This document shows positions 21,461-34,577 of a stretch of DNA of 64,000 nucleotides, piece after piece. A program made the translations under genes and the position numbers. The DNA comes from Ottelia alismoides. Taxonomy: Eukaryota; Streptophyta; Magnoliopsida; Alismatales; Hydrocharitaceae. Each line of letters starts with the position of its first letter. Position 1 is the stretch's first letter. The notes below the pieces were generated by a model, which was not told the origin of the DNA, did no database searches, and saw only the letters and a list, made by a program, of their open reading frames with translations. The stretch spans positions 682,001-746,000 of the forward strand of contig JAZKJV010000085.1 of assembly GCA_037367405.1 (NCBI GenBank), given 5' to 3'.

Positions 21461-21550
21461 TCTCATTATCTAATGACATCTCATTATCTCATGAAATCCC
21501 ATTATCTCATGAGATCTCATTATCTCATAAGATACCATTATCTCATGATA
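21461..21550. repeat. Five tandem copies of an 18-bp unit
   Basis: Units of the form TCTCATTATCTCATGAGA follow one another exactly every 18 bp, with one to three changes each. They lie inside the solo LTR and may be an LTR-internal enhancer-like array. Confidence 0.9.
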
Positions 21551-23294
21551 TCTCCAGGATTTACAACAACAATTGTTGTAAATTATTTCACAAAAAAATT
21601 CATAATTATCTTATGAAATATTACAATCATGCCATTGAAAAAATGTGAATCACATTCACATCCCAAAATAAAATGTAATTATATTTTAATTAATCATCCA
21701 ATGTGAATCCAATTCACATCAATAATTAATTAACAAATATAAAACACAATATGCTCTCTCTCTAATATATTATAAATCATATTTATAATATATATGATTA
21801 ATATGGACAGAGCTATCCATATAATTCATATCCATGATAATTAAATGGTATTTAATTATCTTAGATCTGTATTCTCATGTGCCAAAATAATATGAATCAC
21901 ATTCACATTATTCACATCTTTGACAATTAAATCACATTTAATTATCTCAGATAACTCTCCTAATAATATGAATCAAATTCATACTATCCATGATAATTAA
22001 ATCGCATTTAGTTATCAATTTTCTCGATGCTCGAATACATATATCAACAATGAAATTATCCATGAACTCTTTCAAGGATAATGCGCTTTCTCCGCGGATA
22101 CTTGAAGATAAGGACAGGGCGATTGTATTGTTCCACGTATAGTGACTTGGATATTGAGATCACATCTCAAATCCAGATCTCGGGCCTGCCATAGATGCTT
22201 GATTAAATCAAGACCACAAATCTAATCTTTTCATTGCATATGAATCACATTCAGATCAATGTCCAACATTTGGACCAAGATCAGATTACTTCTCTACTGA
22301 GAGGAGTCACTAAAATCCAGACCCATTTCATCACTCCCTAGGAATGGAAGCGTCACGGTTATACAATCGTTTATGATCACATCACCCTCAGGTATTCCCA
22401 ATACCTGTACATCATGCATACTGGAAGACTCAGAATAAACCCGAGGTATTAGATCAACTTTATACTGTCTACTTCAGGGTTTTATCAGTAAGTTTCTCAT
22501 TCGATCATTGGGAGTCGATATCGATCATATACTTTCCAAAAGCATATATCATACCTAGGTCTTGATCATACACTTTCCAAAAGTATATATCAAACCTACA
22601 AATTCAGTCAACCTTCCAAAGCGAGATGATCGTGCACGGAATTTGATTCTTTCCAATATCTCATGAGTAAGCTCATGTCTTCCGGTTCAGTAGTGAACCT
22701 GTATGATCCCTTTGAGAGATCATATTACTCATATGCCCTTATATGCACACCAGCGTGCCGGTGTATAAACTTTGGTTAGGTCATCAACTTATTGGTCTGC
22801 CAAATGTACATACTCAGACATATAATAACACATCTGTCTCTGGTCAGAGGATGCGTGCCTATATCATCACAACATATGATATAGGACTTTGGTTATCTCG
22901 ATCTCGTTAAGTCAACTCTTTGACCTAACTAATCTAACACCTCTGAAACTCTATTCCTATGCAGAGGACATGCATTAAGAGGTCGGTCATATATCAACCT
23001 ATGTGAGAAAGGATTGCCATCTCCTACTCAGGCTGGAGATCATCTCTTAATAATCATTTGACGGTGCTTGATGATTCCTCAATCTAACCCTTTAGATATT
23101 CATTCAAGCACCAGCCTCTATGATTCAATTATTAAATCAACAGCTGTATAATTATTAAGATGGTCATGGTACATAACCCTAATTGTACTAAGGGACCTAT
23201 TATGCAAATTAGTTATTCTTCATTTCAGATTAAGGAGTGAATTTTCAATAACATTTATTACATAATGGCTCGTCGTGGGCTCCCATGTCCAACA

Positions 23295-23564
23295 CGTAGT
23301 CCTTCCTGAATTCAGGAAGGCCACTATATTTTTGTAAAAGAATACAATCACTTTAGTAAAATGAGTAAACAGTCTATATTATAACTACACATTAAAATAT
23401 AAAATTGCACATTGTAAAAAACAATACTGCACATTGTATTTTTTTTTACTAAATGCAAATATCAAAGCTGCACATTGTAATATAAACTGTTAACTTATTT
23501 TAATAAAGGGATGGTGTTCTTTTTACAAAAAATAGAGGTGACCTTCCTAAACTCAAGAAGGACC
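23295..23564. mobile_element. Inverted-repeat MITE, split by the solo LTR at its left tip
   Basis: The left arm TCCTTCCTGAATTCAGGAAG and the complement of the right arm, TCCTTCTTGAGTTTAGGAAG, pair. Pairing continues for about 95 bp at roughly 75% by eye. The centre holds several TGCACATTGTA words. The solo LTR sits at its left edge, so the MITE is older. Confidence 0.55.
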
Positions 23565-23589
23565 GCATCTTATTTAAAGTCCCCCCTAC

Positions 23590-23619
23590 TATATGTGTGT
23601 GTGTGCGCGCGCGCACACA
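23590..23619. repeat. Alternating purine-pyrimidine tract
   Basis: Thirty bases alternate perfectly, (TA)(TG)n(CG)n(CA)n. It is self-complementary in its core and a likely Z-DNA former. Confidence 0.9.
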
Positions 23620-24639
23620 AAGTGTGTGTGTTGGGGAGTGTGCACCAAGGTATATGTAAGTCTACATGCACCGACACTATAAACATCTACTTTTTTAATT
23701 TTTTTTGAAATGAATCATTGAGGGATTTACTTAGAATAGTAAGTGGATTATGTTTTTCAAATTTTGCATAAAATAGACATTCCTAATATGTCCATCTGAA
23801 GGGGCCGATTTCAGTAATTCTAAGACTATTAGAATTTGACGGTCTTGATGAATAAGTTAAAAATCGTGAATTAAGTTGAAATTTGAATGACATTGTATTG
23901 ATATATAGGGACCCTTTCAAATGAGGTAGGGTCTCGCCATTTCTACAACGAGCCGTCAATGAGAGTCGTGGGATCTCGATCTAACAAAAGGGCATCTCAA
24001 TCACTGTATTTTACTTTTAATTTAGATTTTTGTAAATCCTATCGAATTTTTTTGTATTATATATTTGTAGTTATGTAAATTTGACAACGTATTTTTTTAA
24101 CATTCACATTCGGTAGTTTTTGTAATTTAAGTATTTTCATTAGTAAAATTCACAATGTCCTTTGTACATTGCAAGATTGCAATTTATTTTTGCATATCAT
24201 TACCAACATTCTTTGAAGGTAAAATATGAAAAGCGTTGTTATTTTTACGCATTGTATTGTAAAATAGGTGATTCGTTTTTAAGTCTTTCTATGTAACTTA
24301 TCATAATTGTAAATATTCGCACTATCTTTGTTAAGTTCGTACTCAATTTGTAAAATTCGTGGTCCATTTGCAATATTTGCATTTTTTGTCGAGTTCATGC
24401 TCGCTTTGTAAAATATATATGGTTATCTGCAAAATAAAAAAATAGTTAGTAGTTTATCAATTATTTTTTGGATTATTGAGATTTATAAAATCAATGGACC
24501 ATTGTAAAGTACAATGCCATTTTATGTAAAAATAATCTCTCACATTGTAAATAGAACCTATGTGCACGTCCAAACCATCACACAAGATGACTTCATGGGT
24601 GCATGATCTAGATGATGTCTAGGTACATGTTTCTCTCTT
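23620..24639. other. Stretch without assigned genes
   Basis: It is AT-rich, with several variants of TTTGTAAAATTC and GCACATTGTAA in both orientations, loosely like the centre of the MITE to its left. No coding. Confidence 0.4.
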
Positions 24640-27600
24640 GGTGTTGAAATGCTTTTGGTGAGGGTCTAACGTATCGCATAAAGCGGTAACAATGTCGCTC
24701 TAACGATCCCTCACGAAAGACGAATCAAATAACAATTAACCCACAAAATATATCAAACAATGCAAAACAAAAATGTGGAGTTAAAAATTATTATAACTCT
24801 ACAAAAGGTGAGCATATGTGCAGAGTGTCGAACACATGGAGCACACAAGATAAATTGAGAAATTAAATTCCAAAAATGTTCTCTTGGTCTCTGTTTTTAT
24901 TGTATTTTGTATGGATTTTAAATATACATTTTTTGTCTTTTTATATTTTTTATTATTTATTTTATATTTATTTTATTTTTTTATATTTTCATATTTATAA
25001 TGTTCCTTCTTTTTAATTAGTTGTAATATTATATATAATATATGTATATAATATAGATACCATAGATAATAAGTATATAAAATAAAGATAAATTCTAGAT
25101 AATACCCTAAGACACGGTCTTTTTATTTTTGTAAGGTATTGAAATATATTTTTAGTATTTTTAATTATTATTATTATTATTATTATAACGATATAAGTAA
25201 ATATAACTATATATGTTACATAGACTAGTATATGCATAAATATAGATATAATTACTCAAAATGGACCAAATAAATTATTTTTATCTTTTTATAATTTTTT
25301 CTGTTTTGGTATGTTTTCTTATCATTTTTACTATTTTTTGGATTTTTAGTTGGATAAAAATGTCAAAATAATGACTTATGTTAATAGGCCAAATTATTTT
25401 GGAATTTAAAAATATATAAATAGCTCCAAAATTATAAAACTATTTTTAATATATAATATAAATATAAATATAATACATAAATAGAAACAAATATTTTTTA
25501 AATTTTTGTAGAATTTTTAAAATGTTTATAAGGATTTAGGGGCTTTTAATTTTTAGTGATTTTCTTTTGTTATTTTAGGATTTTTTCTACAATTATACAT
25601 TAAACTAATAGTATATATATTTGGATTTTTTTCAAAATAATTTTATAAATTTTATGTATTTTTAAATGTCAACATGGAGAAAATGCAAGTTTTTTTAATT
25701 TTTAAAAATTGGAAAATAGTTTTAAATGGTGCAAGAAAAATATATGTGATTTACAGTGTGTTCAAGCACTTAGTATTTCCCCAGAAATTTTGGATGCCAG
25801 ATGATATTTTTTTAGTAAACAAAATAGAAGAAATAAAAACATGTGTACAGTTAGGGACCTAAACGTAATTACCCAAATTTTTTTTCTATTTCTGAACCCC
25901 TCAACAAAACCTAGGGCTTAGTATGCAAAATACTTAGAATAAATAAGTCAATTTACGTTGGTAGGGGTATAAATGCAATATCAAAGTACAAGGTCCAATT
26001 TATAATTTATCCAAAAAGTGTTACACTGGATTTGATATTTAATGGACTAAAATGAAATTCAACAAATTGGAGGGGCCCCTTTGCAAAAAGACCTAGGGAC
26101 CAAAGTGCAAATAATATGAGCTTAGATTCAAAGTACAAATTTTACAAAAAAACTTTTTAATTGCAGATGAATGCTTTTGGATTAAAAATAATATACGAAA
26201 ATACAAGTTTGGGAAAGCAAAAAAACCTCGAAAAGCAAGATCGGATGGCTGAGATCCACTCATTTGGACGTGTGGTGCTTTCTCATTGGGTGGTACCCCT
26301 TCGCTGACGGACGCGTGAAATTTAGACCGAGGGCTCGGTCTAACAGTGAGTTGCAGGCACGATCCAACTGTTTATGTCTAATCTGGAGCTCAAGGTTGAT
26401 CGGAAGGCGGGTAGTAACAAAGGCGGAGTGACGATGGACCATTGGGGCAGAGTAGAGCTCCGATGAACTACGGGGATGACGATTTGAGCTACGACAATGG
26501 AATAAAACCTAATATAAAAGCATAAATTAATCCTAAGGTTAAGAGTTACCTAAAAAGCAAGAAAAGAAAGCAGATCCAACCTAAAACAGGGAGCAGGGGT
26601 ACCTCACCAGTGGATCTCCAACTAGATATGGATCATCGACTTCGGTCCTCTTCCTCCATACCCGAAGGGCCGAAAAGGTTGATGTTGTCACCAGCAATAC
26701 CTAGCATATGAAATCAGGGGATTTTAAGGGGGAAAACACGATCAAAAATAAAAAAATGGATGGAGCGGAGGTATATGTAAAGGAGGTCAATGGATGGGGC
26801 AGTGTGCTCGATTCAGTGCTCCTCGGATTGAGAAATCATACATGCACGTGAAAGGTCTAGGATCGAGAAGCAAAAGCTCAGAAGGAATCAATCGAAAATA
26901 ATGAAAGAATAGAGAGGGAAGATCGAGGAAACATTGAAGAAAGGTCTGCCGAATGTAAACCGAGAGGGGAGTTGACCGAGATCAACTCTGATACCGCCCC
27001 CATCGGTCCACGTAGACCAAGAAAAAGACAAAACAGAAAAATAAAACCTTATTAATTCGGATTAAAATAATAAATGAATTTATTGTTTTAGGTTAAAACA
27101 TATAAAATATTTATTATTTTCTGTAGTATTTTATGGTGATTTTTATTTATTTTTACAAGTTAATTTAGTATAAGTTATTTTTTTACAAGTATAACAATAG
27201 GTATATTTACCTATAAAGTAGGTATTTTATTTTTATTTTCTATTCTATGGTTTATTATTTTATATTCATAATTTATATATTTATAAATTATTTTATTACA
27301 TATAAATATATTTTTATTGTATTTTTCTAAGGATATTTGTAAACTTAGATAAATATATCTATTTATTATATAAGTATAAGCGTGAAAAATTCATCTATAT
27401 ATTTTTATATGCTTATTTATTTTATTTTATTTTTAATTGTTATATTTTAGCTTTTTATGTACATATGTTATAAATAATATTTATAAAATTAAAAAATATG
27501 AAATAGTGAAAAATATAAAGAATAAATAAAATGATTACTTTATTTATGTATACTATACATAGGGGTCCAAAACTTAACTTTTGCATCTTAACTCTAAATT

Positions 27601-28159
27601 AAATGAATTCATTAAATAGCTTACTAAAAGTTGTATACAATCAAATGTGATTTTGATCATTTTTGGTGCAATATGGAGAATATACAGGTCTATGAAGTTT
27701 GCATTTTTCGGTTTTTATTCTGAGTGTATAAAGCACATTGTGCATTATGTGAAATAAATTTTATACTTTTCTATGTATTTTTATGTACAACTTTCATGTA
27801 CAAAGTTTTGATTTATAAATAACAAAGAATAAAATATGCCCTAAAATGATCTTATTGAATAACAAAAATTAGGATTTTATTGTGTTTATTAGCACTTATC
27901 TCCACATACTTTATTCCTTGTCGACCCAGTCATCATGATGCCTAGGTCTCAGGGTTTTGGGTCATTCAATACCTATGGTATTTTATTTCGTTTTCTTTTC
28001 TTTATTCCTTTATTTTTTCTTTATATAGGTTATTTTATATAATATTTACATAATAAACAATATAAGTCGATTTATGCAATATAGTGCTATATACATGCAT
28101 TTAGCTAGGCTTTAATGGCCAAAATGAAAGAATAAAGGTAATTAAATGGAGATTCATCA
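24640..28159 (-). mobile_element. Long LTR, family C, minus orientation
   Basis: On the minus strand it opens TGATGAATC at 28159 and soon after has the block CTAGGCATC ... GGTCGACAAGGAATAAAGTA (27950-27912 in plus coordinates), shared with the copies at 32656 and 43608. It then carries a GC-rich promoter-like part (about 27000-26220) with the inverted W-box pair TTGACC/ATCAA (26972-26985). Near its end is the block GTGTTCGACACTCTGCAC (about 24832-24815), also found at 36229. The 24640 boundary is approximate. No gag or pol. Confidence 0.65.
25161..25187. repeat. (ATT)n microsatellite
   Basis: There is a run of ATT trinucleotides within the AT-rich part of the LTR. Confidence 0.9.
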
Positions 28160-28397
28160 CCCTCTTGTACTTGGCTTTACTAGTCCCTAGAAAACACTTA
28201 TGCCTATAAATGGAAAAAGAAAATAAAGAAAAGAAACCAATTGGTTTGATTTTAACTCTCAAACATGCCTCCATAAAATCAAAGTTTGGAGCTCGCTCGG
28301 ACTTTTAAAATGTAGGTTTTGTCGGAACCTTATTGGGAATCAAACTTGAAACACAACATCCTCTAAGACCCACGAAACTCTTCCCTAGTCTCCTCAA

Positions 28398-28763
28398 TTG
28401 CCAGGTCTGAACAAGTTGATGTCATACGCAATCCCTTATGACTATGATTCTACCTTGTACAGTGTTAGTGATACGTCGCACCTCTCAGATGAAGCGGTAA
28501 AAGACAGTCTTCTCCAACATGGTGACTCTAATTCCCCAATCAAGCAACTCTTTCCTCAAGTGGCGGGGAATTCCCTTCTAAGTTCAAACACAACCGGATC
28601 AATAAGAGGAGGTGGAGAGGAGAATGGATGGTATCCAATGTTGCTACCGATCCTAGGATGCTTGACCAGTGTAGCCAAATCATTCGACTGCAAGCTCGAA
28701 CGTATCTTTGACTTTGAACTTCAAGCTTGCTTATTGAATATATGTACATACATACTCCGATGA
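28398..28763 (+). other. Unrecognised open frame of 121 codons
   Basis: A frame starting near MPGLNKLMSYAIPYDYDST is preceded by an acceptor-like TTGCCAG. Its composition (many Ser, Asp and Gly, few rare codons) is more protein-like than other frames nearby. I do not recognise a family. It lies between long LTRs and may be a captured exon or part of an unrecognised retroelement region. Confidence 0.3.
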
Positions 28764-31700
28764 GAATTGATTTTTCTTTGATTTTTTCCCATCTATTTTT
28801 TTGAGTTTTTTATATTTCATCATTTACAGAAGGATTTTTTCCTCTTGAGCAAGCAGACTTTCCCTCTCTTGAAGCATTATTGCACACATGACATTCTATC
28901 TTTAGAACTCTTCACTACTTGATCGGGTTGGGGCACAATGGCCACAGAATCGTGACTTTATATATTTCCATTCACTTGTGTCTCATGCTGGAAAATCCAA
29001 CCCTATACCACTTCAACTGAGTTGAGCAAGGTGTAAGGTGCATGTGTGCAAGTTAGGCACTGTCGACAAGAGTCATGTGTGTGCTTTGAAATATTCTACT
29101 TAGGCAGTGAAGACAACTGAACCTAGTCTTGTGGTCTTGAAGAGTTAAGTCTAGTATATCTGAAGCATCTCAATTCCAGTTCCTATAAGGTTCCTGTGAT
29201 TAAGTGGATTAAGGTCCAACCAAGCTCCAATCTTCGAATTTTATTTCGAATACTTCAATTATCACATCAATCCAAAAAATTCAAATGTTATGTACAATGC
29301 AAGGAAAACATTTTTGTGATGTAATTGTCTGGTTTTAACTTTTATAGATTTTTGGAAAAAGTTTACCAATTTTTTATGCAGGTTTTTAAAATGTTTTGCA
29401 AATATTTTTAGAGTTTTGAATCTTGTAAATTTTTAGGATTTTTTTTAAAATAAAAATAGTAAGTAAAGATTTATGTGTAGATATTTATACATGAGTGCCT
29501 ATTGTTATTTACATGAATTGGGTTTAAGAATGTGTGAGTTGAACGTTAGTTGTTTTTACATGTTTGTATATACAAGATCTATACACTTTGTAAGAATTTT
29601 TATTTGAGTTGTTATTTCCCAAGGTACTCAAAATTTGAAATAATTTTTCAAACATTTTGAAAACTTGTTTTTGCGAATAATTTGATAAACATTTTTACAA
29701 ATATTTACAAATCTTGAAAATCATTTGCAAATATTTTCGAAACAATCTGTATAGATTTTCCAAAGATTTTTCAACCATTTTTCATATCATTTGCAAACAG
29801 ATTTTCAAAAAAATTATTTGAACATAAAAAGCAATTTTTTCAAACAATTATTTTTACAAAGGTTTGAAAAATTTTACAAAAAGCTTTCCAAACGATTTTC
29901 AAATGATTTTTCAAATATTTTCCAACTATTTTTAAATCATTTTACAAAATATTTTTAATCTAATTTATTGGTCGGAATATACAAAGAATTTAAAGAATTT
30001 ATACTAATGGTTTATTCTTTATTGTTAATTAATCATGTTTTAGCCATATTATTAAAAAATACGAAATTATATGTTATGGCTAAATTATATACAATGTATA
30101 TACGACCCCCCTATACTTATCTTGAGATATGTCCTCATAGACCAGGAATAAAAGAAGAAGACATAACTCGTACTGAGTATAAAAGAGCCTATACTATTTA
30201 TTATTTTATTTATTTAAATTAATGATTACTTATTTATTTTTATTGTATTTTATACAATGTATACCCCTCTATGTCTTCTTCCCCATTTTGTCTTTTCTTC
30301 TTCTTCCCTCTATCTACCACGTGTCATGCTACGATCGGTCGACAAGGAGGATTGACCATTCAACCTTCTTCTTCCTCTCCTCCTCCTCCTCCTTTCCTCC
30401 TTCTTCCTCCTCTTATCCTCTTTTCTCCTCCATCTTCTTCCACCACTCAATGCCCTAACGACCTCAGTCGTTAGGTTGTTCATCCGCCACCATCGTCGAT
30501 CATTCTATAAGAGCACACCACCTCCTACTCCTCTTCTCCACCCATCATTTCTTCCATTTCTTCTCCAGTGAGCTCCAGAGCGAAAAGAGGAGTAACAATC
30601 CTCAATTCCCTATTGCAGCAAGGAGGAGAAGAGTAGTTCCAGTATTATCTCCATCGGTGTTGAGGTTCTCCACCACTGGGATCCATCCTTTGTCCTACCA
30701 CATGTCAAGGCAACGAACCTCTAGATCCCGTGTTCCAGATCCACAAGCAACATCATTCACTCCATCGTAGCTTCAACCACTCCTCTGTCCAAGTTAGGTT
30801 TTCTTCCTCCTTTTCCTTTCTCTTCTTTGGTTTATTTATATTCTCCTTTTGATATCTCTACTCTACTATTGATTCTCTTTACCTCTTTAATTTTGACTTG
30901 AACATCATCCTAGTATGCCTTGTATAATTCCCTCCTGATTGATTCTCTTCTCCATTCCTCTTCCCATCATCTGGTCAACTCAGATTTGAGTAGAATATGA
31001 GATTTATGATCCTATTCCTTCACTTCTCAAACAATCATCATGCGTCCCCTTTGTGTACTAAACATTTGACCAAGGTTTGCATCCTCGAGCTTATCATACT
31101 CAATTGCAAGTGCTTGACCAGGAGCTTTATCATATGATCGGTATTTGAACACTTTGAGTTGATCAGGAGGTGAAGCATCAGGAGACTAACACCTTCGATC
31201 ACGGTATCGAGGAGTGAAAACGATAATCTCCATCTACATAACCACCTTTTAGGGTTGAAAACTATGATATACCATCACCGGAGCACCTGTAGAGCATACC
31301 ACTCCATCGGAGGATGAGAAATCGTCATTAGTTGTCATTTAGATATACAACACATTCTCTTGTATTTGAGGAGTATCTAGAGCAAAACACCACATCTGAG
31401 CAAGTACATACAGTAACATGAAGCACCGATAACTAGAGACACAATTGAAGCATCATCGAGCATCTGACATACAATCCGTGACGAAGTTTCGATATTCACC
31501 ATCTCTCTTTCGCCCTAGACCACCTAGTTTTGCTCTAATCATTTCTTAGACTAACCAGAGCCTAAGTATGTGGGGCAACAAAATTTTACCCCATTCCTTT
31601 CTTCTTTTGTACCCCTTTCTACATAAAGCATACAAAAGTGTAGGAGAGGTGAGTTTCATTTGTGCATACTTTGTATTGCATTGTACCGTATTGTATTGTA

Positions 31701-32655
31701 CTCTCTATATATAATACTTACTTTATGTGGGTATATTGGGTAATTCTTGTAAAACTTGTAAAACTCTTATAAAATAAAAAAAGGAAAAAATAATATATAT
31801 AATAAATACTATGAAAAATGAAAAATAATCTAAATTTCATAAAAAAATGCATCTCGTGCATCTTCACTTCATTTAACACTTCACACATATGCAGTGATGA
31901 AATATCATTGGATTCTGAATCGAATTATGAGTAGAAATCGAGAATGGTCTTGACTTGGCCCTAATCCACTTAATTTTTGGAGGAATTTCACTGAGAAGTA
32001 GGATTTTAGAATCTTCAGGTCCCTGATTTAAATCTCTGAGTATCGCATGACCGTGTTCTGACTTTGACTCTTAGTGTCTAAGATGATTATCTCATTCCAA
32101 GCACGACGCTTGAATGGAGAGTTAATTTAGATCCTATCATTACACACTTATCTCAACTTAAAAGGGGTGTTGGAAGACTGTGTAGCATCTTTTATAGGTA
32201 GCATGGACATCTAAAGATCGGAGTATATGTTGAAATAAAGTTTTGGATGAGGAATAATATGCTATTACTTAGTCGTTCAGTCGAGGTAGGGGCCAATGCA
32301 ACCATCTCACATCGCTATTCACTTTCGTACCCCCTCCCCCCAATGTGTACCTTGAATAAATGGGCAAAAAAATTAAAAAAAAAACAAAATAAATGCAGAG
32401 TAAAAAGTTCACATCTCAATTTCTTGACCACAATGGTCCAACGCATGCATAGCGAAGACTTGGCTACACTGATCAAGCTTCAAATAGGATACTTAGTGAC
32501 AATGGATATGCTTAAAATTCTTCCCTCTATCTCCTTTTTAATGGTACTAGCAATCCTTGAACTTAGAAGGAAATACTTGACTCTTTGAGGATGAGTTACG
32601 GGAAGAGAGGATTGCATGGTAGTTCGACATTTCGAATGGGAAGTGCTAACACTAT
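28764..32655. repeat. Probable decayed retrotransposon DNA without coding
   Basis: The stretch holds a long low-complexity tract of ATTTTTCAAA/TTTGCAAA words (about 29630-29950), a CT-rich tract (30361-30440) and a moderately GC-rich part (30480-31560) like the promoter regions of the neighbouring LTRs. No gag-pol and no clear LTR ends were found. Confidence 0.45.
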
Positions 32656-33812
32656 TGATGAATCCACATTTCATCATCTTTATTCCTTCATTTTGGCCTC
32701 AAAAACCTTGGCAAATACATGTAAATACCATTAATTCCCGCATCCTAGCATTCATGCATGTGCATGTAAATAATGTATAAAATATTGTTTTTAAAGCCAA
32801 AATAATAGAATAAAGAAAAGAAAAGAAAAATAATAAAATATTTTAAATATTTTATGACCCGAAACCCCGAGACCTAGGCATCTTGATGAATAGGTCGATA
32901 AGGAATAAAGTAGGGGGAGATAAGGGCCAGAATACAATAAAAATACCTACTAATTTTATTCATTCTTTAGTCATTTTGGGACCTATTTTTGGTTTCACTT
33001 TTTATATCTCAAATAAAGAAACTTTGTCATGAAAAATGTAGATAATTAAATATAGAAAAAAACAAAATTGATTTCACTAAAAAATAATATACAGATAAAA
33101 AATTATGATCTCAATAAAATTCCAGAATCTCAACTTCCCAGACCCGTATCTCACAAACAAAAACTCGAAATGCATCAAAGTCACCTTTAATTGTATATAA
33201 TTTTAAATAAGCTATTTAATGATAGTGGTTTCGCATTTTGCGGAGCTACGGTTTGAAAGTTGAGTTTTGGACCCCTATTGTATACTCGTACAGATTGAAA
33301 TATTCATTTTATTCATTATTTTCATAACTTTATATTTTTATAATTTTATAAATATTACTTATAATAATTGTGTATATTAAAATCAGAATAAAAACTCAAA
33401 CAAAATAGGAAAAAAATAATAGTAATAAAATACTTGTATAAACAGCATACCTAGGTATAATACCTATACATATACCTATAAAACTACTATTTATATTTTA
33501 TTAAGTGTACAAAATACATCAGAAAAAACAAATAAAAAATATTTAAGTGTATAAAAATATTCTATAAATTTTTAAAATAATAAACAAAAAATAAATAAAG
33601 TAAATACACAAAATAAAAAATAAAATAATAAAATATATAGATATATATATACCTATATAGGGCATAAAAGGTAACTTGTAATTATATACCTCATAAAAAT
33701 AAATAAAAATCACCATAATATTCTTTATAAAATAAGAAACATTTTTTATTTTATAATCTGAAATCAATAAATTCATTTACTATTTTATTTCGAATTTACA
33801 AATAATTTTCGC

Positions 33813-34577
33813 GTGGAATTTCCTGGTTGGTCCATGTGGACCAACCAGGAGCGGTCAAGTGTTGACCTAGGTCAACTCCCTGACCGAGGCCTGCCAGGCC
33901 TGACACTTGCGATTTTTGCCCCGTTTCGAGAAATTTTGGAGCCTCATCCTTCCATCCTCTGGCCTCGATTCCTTCTTGAAAATCTTTCCCTGATCTTCCC
34001 TCAACCACGCCATGCCTGCAGATCACGCAAAATCTCCATCATTTGCATGTGGCCCTCGCTTGAAGAAGACGCCACCATCTTGTACATAATCGACCCGCCA
34101 TCTTCGAGCTCCGGTTTGAACCCTTCCTGGCCACCAATCCTCCTCCCTGTTGTGCTCTTCATGTTGCTGGAGGTGACAGCTCCTCAACCGAACCCTCAGG
34201 CGAGTCGAGGAAGCCTCGAATCGGCTCCACCATCTCCGCCGACCTCCGGCGTTGAGGTTCCCCCTCCTATGGTTCCGGCCATTGAGGTATACCCCTTATT
34301 CCCTTCCTTCTACCTTCATTCACTTCCCTTTAGTCGTAGGAGTAGGCTAGCACCTTTAGATCCCCTCACCGATCGCTCTTTCGTCGTCCATCGATCATCG
34401 CCGGAGCGCACCTCCCGTTGTATCCCCTTCACCATTTTTTTGCAGGTCAAACCACCATCAAAGCGACTGGAGCTCATTTTGCGTGGTTCGTCGGAGCTAT
34501 CTGGAGCTCCAAGCTCTGCCCCCCTCTCACCAGCGCCACAACGCTCCTCCGACGAATTCGAGACCTCCAGCACATAG
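33813..34577 (+). other. Open frame inside the LTR, partly conserved in a second copy
   Basis: A 254-codon open frame starts just before the palindrome. Its central part (RSRKIS...SLEEDATILY...PPSSSS) aligns in frame with a 144-codon frame at 44873-45307 (RSRKIL...SLEEDATIFY...PPSSPS). There is no known domain. It may simply reflect shared ancestry of GC-rich DNA. Confidence 0.3.
33822..33876. promoter_or_regulatory. Palindromes in the LTR promoter: 28-bp G-box-like and inverted W-box pair
   Basis: Positions 33822-33849 form a 28-bp palindrome with arms CCTGGTTGGTCCA and TGGACCAACCAGG around a CATGTG core. The copy at 44760 has CACGTG, a G-box. Positions 33861-33876 are the perfect palindrome GTTGACCTAGGTCAAC, two head-to-head W-box cores (TTGACC). 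Binding by bZIP/bHLH and WRKY factors is inference. Confidence 0.7.

Larger units (their letters stand above)
20622..23294 (-). mobile_element. Solo LTR of a retrotransposon (probably Copia), with 5-bp TSD
   Basis: The 2673-bp block starts TGAAGG and ends CCAACA, that is TG...CA on either strand. It is flanked by the perfect 5-bp duplication CGTAG (20617-20621, 23295-23299). Read on the minus strand it opens TGTTGGACATGGGAGCC and carries TTAATTTCCGCTGCC near its end, a word I associate with large-LTR Copia elements. No internal coding, primer site or second LTR is adjacent, so it looks like the product of LTR-LTR recombination. A diverged plus-strand fragment of the same LTR lies at 39930-40704. 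Confidence 0.85.

Noticed and set aside
21461..21550. CRISPR array
   Set aside because: The 18-bp units are directly tandem without spacers, and the DNA is plant nuclear.
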